From Microbacterium murale (GTDB lineage: Bacteria > Actinomycetota > Actinomycetes > Actinomycetales > Microbacteriaceae), in the NCBI RefSeq assembly GCF_030815955.1, contig NZ_JAUSXK010000001.1, positions 1,364,001-1,428,000 on the forward strand: DNA of 64,000 bases. The letters run 5' to 3'. A model generated the notes under the pieces. That model saw only the letters and a list, made by a program, of their open reading frames with translations, was not told the DNA's origin and made no database searches. The position numbers were made by a program, and so were the translations under genes. Below are positions 60,842-64,000 of this stretch, one piece after another (positions within the stretch are counted from its first letter, which is position 1; each line of letters opens with the position of its first letter).

Positions 60842-60871
60842 TTGACGACGGCGCGATGAAGCTGTTAGCTT
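60842..60871 (+). promoter_or_regulatory. promoter of the secreted esterase gene
   Basis: TTGACG (60842-60847) and TAGCTT (60866-60871) are 18 bases apart. The predicted start of transcription falls just before the operator-like sequence at 60884. Confidence 0.4.
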
Positions 60872-60883
60872 TCGACGCACGAA

Positions 60884-60900
60884 TATCATCTTGATTGACT
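60884..60900. promoter_or_regulatory. imperfect copy of the MarR-type palindrome
   Basis: TATCAT-CTTGA-TTGACT keeps the left arm and most of the spacer of the palindrome at 60150. The right arm matches at three of six bases. It lies between the predicted promoter and the esterase start codon. Confidence 0.4.
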
Positions 60901-60921
60901 TTATGCTTCGAAGGAGAAGCC

Positions 60922-63411
60922 GTGAACCCTCTGCTGCGCACACCGATCACACCGGTGAAACGTGCCGGTTCGAGCACACGGCGACCCTCACGCCATCTGC
61001 GCAACGCGCTGATCACTCTGACGATCGGTACCGTCGGCATCGGGTCGCTCACGGCCGGCGCCGGCCACCCCGAAACATTCGGCACGGGTTCCGCGGACGA
61101 CGCGAGCGTCGCCGCCGACGCCCCTGCTGATTCCGGGATGCCAGACGGCGTGCCGGCGGCAGCGTCAGCGGCGGAACCGACTCTTCCGGACGCGCAGGGC
61201 TGGGAGTTCTCCGAGGAGTTCCCTCGCACGTCGGGAACAAGCCGCCTCATCGACGGGGCCCTACTCTGGGCCGACTGGCTCTACGATGACACCGGAGCGG
61301 GCGACTACACGTACAGCGCCGCGGAGGCGGCCTCCAACGGTGCGGATATCTTCCGTGCAGGCGTGGCGGCCGACGAAGACAACACGTACTGGCGCATCGA
61401 CTGGAACACGCTCGTCGACGCGGACGTTCCCATCGCCGCGTGGACGTTCGACACCGACTCGGATGCCGGAACAGGTGTTACCGAGTGGCCGGCGCACGCC
61501 GGCGTGACGTCGCCGGGAATCGACTCCGCGCTCGTGGTCTCTTCTCGAGGCGCATGGGTGATCGACCTGACAACGGGCGAGCAGGAGGACGTCACATCGT
61601 TCGGCGGCGCCGTCACCCTGGACATGGACGCGAAGTCGTTCGTGGTCACGATTCCCCGGAGCGCACTGCCCGTCAACGAGGTCTGGAACATCCGGCTGGC
61701 CGCAGGCGTCGCCGACTCGGATGGCACCGGATTCGCCCCGGCGCCGGAATCCACCGACGCCACGCGCGTGTACAACGCAGCGTTCCGCGACATGGCGGAC
61801 GAACCGCCGGTGGTGGACGGCAATTCCGACGCATCGAGCCAGTGGAACAACGGACGACAGTCAGAGCGTCTCATCGAGGGCGACGTGAGCGAGTTCGTCA
61901 TCGCGGTGGACTGGGACGACCTGCTTTCAGGCGTCACCACCCCCGAAGCGATGCCCACCGGGTACTCCACCAGATGGTTCGTATCATCGGTCGAGATCGC
62001 CCAGGGTTTCGCAGAAGGGGCCCGTAGGAGCCCGGGCCCTGCAGTGTTGCCGGCGACGTTCTGGGGTCGAGTGCAGCCATACACGGTGTACGTGCCGACG
62101 CAGTACACGCCAGAGACTCCGGCTCCGCTGACCATCCTGCTGCACGGCGGCAACTCCAACCACAACGGTTTCATCGGCGACAGGAAGGACGATGTCTACC
62201 TGCCGATGTGCGAGGAAAGGGGCTCGATCTGCGTCACACCGCTCGGTCGAGGCCTCTCGTCGTGGTACATCAACCACGCCGAGCTCGATGTCTGGGAGGC
62301 ATGGAACCGGGTCGCGAAGTCCTACTCTCTCAACAGCGAGCGCACGGTCATCGGCGGTTTCTCGATGGGCGGCGTCGGCGCCACGCATTTCCTCACCAAC
62401 CATCCCGATCTGTTCGCCGGAGCCGCGATCGTCTCTGGCGCGGGCTACTACAACACCGCTGAGCTGCGAGATCGCGAGGGTGCCGAGCTGAGAGTCGAGA
62501 ACCTGGGCAGCGTCCGCACCTACATGGAGTCAGGCAGCAATGACATCGCCTTGGCGAACACAGAGCACTGGGACCGCACCGCGGAAGACGCCGGGATCCC
62601 GTACCGAGCCCACTACTACGACGGAGCCGACCATGGGATGCTCGGCTCGTGGCTCGGCTGGAGCGACGCGGCCGAATATCTCAACGACGCGCCCGACCGC
62701 GTGACCAGCCCCAGCACGGTCACGTTCCGCTGGGAGCCCGGTGATGAGCGGGAGGATCTCGGAATGCCGGTGAACCGCGCGTACTGGCTCAGCGGCCTGG
62801 AACCCCGCGACGATGATGCGCGCTGGAGCAGAGTCACCGCGACTTCTCACGCCCTGCAGACGACACGATTCGTGCCGCGTCTCACCGATGACGTCCAGGT
62901 GATCTCTGACCGGGAGGTGCGTGTGCGGGACCAGCGGCTGAACGCCGAAGGAGCAGTCGCTCCGTACAACGGGATTGACCTGCAGGCGGAGAATTCCCGC
63001 ACGATGACCGTCGATCTGGATGCCGCGGAGCTGGATGCGACGACCGCCGCAGACATGCGCATTCACACGGATGGGGAGATCGAGCTGGAGCTGACCCGCG
63101 CGGGCGAACAGGCGACGATCGTCCTTCCCGCAGGCGATCACCGCGTCGCGAGCCCGACTGCGCCTGGTTCGGTCACGGCGTTCGCGGCGGGGGCGACCCG
63201 TCACATCCATTGGGCTGTGAGCGATTCCGATCTGCCGATCACGTACACCGTGCGTGACCCGTCCGGGGAGATCCTGTGCGAAACGACCGACCTGCGTTGT
63301 CTCGTCATCGACCGCGGTGGAGAGGCTCCGAAGGCGGTGACCGTGACCGCTTCGAACATCGTCGGAACCTCCGAGGGCACGCACGCGGAGGTGACACGAC
63401 CGGGCCGGTAA
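60922..63411 (+). CDS. large secreted alpha/beta-hydrolase esterase with DOMON-like N-terminal region
   Basis: About 829 residues. A basic N-terminus and hydrophobic helix (~28-48) form the export signal. Residues ~95-300 resemble glucodextranase-type (DOMON-like) binding regions: IDWNTLVDADVPIAAWTFDTDS, WPAHAGVTSPGID and SSRGAWVIDL. Residues ~385-580 are an alpha/beta hydrolase of the polyhydroxybutyrate-depolymerase/feruloyl esterase type, with LLHGGNSNHNGF, nucleophile Ser481 in GGFSMGGVG, and His near 561 in DGADHGM. A beta-rich C-terminal region follows. The GTG at 60922 is preceded by GAAGGAG. It likely cuts an extracellular ester polymer or conjugate and releases acids for the neighbouring importers. 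Confidence 0.82.
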   Translation: MNPLLRTPITPVKRAGSSTRRPSRHLRNALITLTIGTVGIGSLTAGAGHPETFGTGSADDASVAADAPADSGMPDGVPAAASAAEPTLPDAQGWEFSEEFPRTSGTSRLIDGALLWADWLYDDTGAGDYTYSAAEAASNGADIFRAGVAADEDNTYWRIDWNTLVDADVPIAAWTFDTDSDAGTGVTEWPAHAGVTSPGIDSALVVSSRGAWVIDLTTGEQEDVTSFGGAVTLDMDAKSFVVTIPRSALPVNEVWNIRLAAGVADSDGTGFAPAPESTDATRVYNAAFRDMADEPPVVDGNSDASSQWNNGRQSERLIEGDVSEFVIAVDWDDLLSGVTTPEAMPTGYSTRWFVSSVEIAQGFAEGARRSPGPAVLPATFWGRVQPYTVYVPTQYTPETPAPLTILLHGGNSNHNGFIGDRKDDVYLPMCEERGSICVTPLGRGLSSWYINHAELDVWEAWNRVAKSYSLNSERTVIGGFSMGGVGATHFLTNHPDLFAGAAIVSGAGYYNTAELRDREGAELRVENLGSVRTYMESGSNDIALANTEHWDRTAEDAGIPYRAHYYDGADHGMLGSWLGWSDAAEYLNDAPDRVTSPSTVTFRWEPGDEREDLGMPVNRAYWLSGLEPRDDDARWSRVTATSHALQTTRFVPRLTDDVQVISDREVRVRDQRLNAEGAVAPYNGIDLQAENSRTMTVDLDAAELDATTAADMRIHTDGEIELELTRAGEQATIVLPAGDHRVASPTAPGSVTAFAAGATRHIHWAVSDSDLPITYTVRDPSGEILCETTDLRCLVIDRGGEAPKAVTVTASNIVGTSEGTHAEVTRPGR

Positions 63412-63427
63412 GGCACGAAGCGGTGAC

Positions 63428-63445
63428 AATCTTCGTTCGATGATT
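63428..63445. promoter_or_regulatory. inverted repeat upstream of the binding-protein gene
   Basis: AATC-T-TCG-TT-CGA-T-GATT is symmetric at seven of nine pairs. It lies shortly after the esterase stop and upstream of the promoter at 63469. It could be an operator, but no second copy was found. Confidence 0.3.
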
Positions 63446-63465
63446 TTTCGACGCCCGTCGAGAAA
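63444..63465 (+). terminator. stem-loop after the esterase gene
   Basis: TTTTTCGAC and GTCGAGAAA form a nine-pair stem with one G-U pair and a GCCC loop. It lies about 30 bases after the stop. The T-tract is in the 5' arm, so it would act better on the opposite strand; the role is uncertain. Confidence 0.3.
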
Positions 63466-63468
63466 CCC

Positions 63469-63497
63469 TTGACAATCATGTTCGCTTCCCACACGAT
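63469..63497 (+). promoter_or_regulatory. promoter of the NMT1-type binding-protein gene
   Basis: A consensus TTGACA at 63469-63474 is followed 17 bases later by CACGAT (63492-63497), a weak -10. The distance to the start codon is about 100 bases. Confidence 0.4.
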
Positions 63498-63595
63498 GGG
63501 CACTAACAGCACGTCGATGTGCGTCCCGTTGCGTTCTCCCCGAAGAGACCGCAACGAGGGTCGGCCTCGACAACCCATCGATGAGAGGCCCACCC

Positions 63596-64000
63596 ATGAA
63601 GAAGAGTCTTGCCGCGCTCGGCCTGCTGGCCGTCGTGACCCTCGCGCTGTCCGGTTGCACGGATTCGGCCGCCGGACCCACAGCCGAGCCGAGCGATGCC
63701 GGTTCATCGCCCGACGACGTCACGAAGATCCGCGTCGCCGCACTCCCCATCGCCGAGACCGGGGCCCTGTGGGCCGCGATCGACGAGGGCATCTTCGCCG
63801 ATCACGGCCTCGAGGTCGAGGTCGTACCGGCTCAGGGCGGAGCGCAGGCGATCCCCGCACTCCTCAGCGGCGACATCCAGTTCGCCATCGGTCAGCCCTT
63901 CGGCCCGATCCGTGCCGACCTGCAGGACCTCGGCGTCGCTATCATCGGCGACTATGCCGACAGCCTGGCCGACGGAGACGATGTGAACGCGGTGGTCGCA
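63596..64000 (+). CDS. NMT1/SsuA-type ABC substrate-binding lipoprotein, 3' end outside the window
   Basis: The first 135 residues are visible. A signal peptide with lipobox (LALSGC, Cys20) and a short Ser/Pro linker lead into VTKIRVAALPIAETGALWAAIDEGIFADHGLEVEV, the opening of NMT1/SsuA/taurine-type receptors. It continues GGAQAIPALLSGDIQFAIGQP, which is also typical. These receptors feed importers of sulfonates, aromatic acids, nitrile-like or pyrimidine compounds. The start ATG follows GAGAGG. The rest of the transporter should lie just outside the window. Together with the esterase and operon to the left it may import esterase products. Confidence 0.88.
   Translation, partial: MKKSLAALGLLAVVTLALSGCTDSAAGPTAEPSDAGSSPDDVTKIRVAALPIAETGALWAAIDEGIFADHGLEVEVVPAQGGAQAIPALLSGDIQFAIGQPFGPIRADLQDLGVAIIGDYADSLADGDDVNAVVA

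Noticed and set aside
1..64000. tRNA, rRNA, riboswitch, insertion sequence or prophage
   Set aside because: I read the gaps for cloverleaf, aptamer-like and terminal-repeat structures and for transposase or phage proteins, and found none I could support. Small RNAs cannot be excluded by eye.

Overview
The window looks like chromosome of a high-GC Gram-positive actinobacterium, most probably Microbacteriaceae and Microbacterium-like. The reasons are the very high GC in third codon positions, frequent GTG starts behind GGAGG-type ribosome sites, a strong bias for the hexamer GGATGC/GCATCC, Tat/lipobox lipoproteins, and a sugar ABC transporter without its own ATPase. I see about 59 protein genes (two cut by the window edges, two broken by single-base frameshifts). 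I see no rRNA, tRNA, CRISPR array, insertion sequence or prophage. No gap between genes exceeds about 235 bases.

Layout. (1) 1-15 kb: an accessory block of small redox and detoxification enzymes, each group tied to its own regulator: a LysR fragment, GNAT, alpha/beta hydrolase, cupin, quinone oxidoreductase, a second hydrolase, a thioesterase with a TetR regulator, short-chain dehydrogenases, an epoxide hydrolase with a TetR regulator, an F420/NADP-reductase-like protein, SMP-30, a third TetR regulator facing an Ohr peroxidase, and a flavin disulfide reductase. (2) 15-18.3 kb: a membrane-anchored molybdopterin oxidoreductase and cardiolipin synthase. (3) 18.3-30.3 kb: a carbohydrate locus. 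Lactonase, aldolase-family protein, sugar dehydrogenase, secreted GH16 enzyme, sugar ABC transporter, IclR regulator, enolase-superfamily dehydratase and acetyl esterase together fit a non-phosphorylative sugar-acid route. The same operator-like sequence lies at both divergent promoters. (4) 30.3-40.8 kb: a second molybdopterin oxidoreductase, a MalY/PatB aminotransferase, a lipoprotein sugar dehydrogenase, CorA with an MHS transporter, and an ABC exporter with a two-component system. (5) 40.9-44.3 kb: the last two steps of the beta-ketoadipate pathway (pcaIJF) with an IclR regulator and two repressor-type palindromes at the pcaI promoter. (6) 44.4-52.6 kb: a peptide ABC operon whose second ATPase is frameshifted, a hydrolase, a MarR regulator and a CapA-like phosphoesterase. 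MarR-type palindromes lie at both promoters. (7) 52.6-64 kb: a frameshifted MFS gene, then an operon with two 2-hydroxyacyl-CoA-dehydratase-family subunits, a class III CoA-transferase and a complete amino-acid-type ABC transporter. A divergent MarR gene faces it. A large secreted esterase and the start of an NMT1-type binding protein follow.

The most unusual item is the dehydratase-family pair at 53812-56153. These proteins look like HgdB/BcrC-type subunits, which normally bind a [4Fe-4S] cluster through conserved cysteines. One has a single cysteine outside the expected sites, and in the other most ligand positions also appear replaced. No activator ATPase is encoded nearby. With the CoA-transferase, transporter, secreted esterase and shared MarR-type operators, they suggest an uncharacterised aerobic organic-acid uptake and CoA-activation system.
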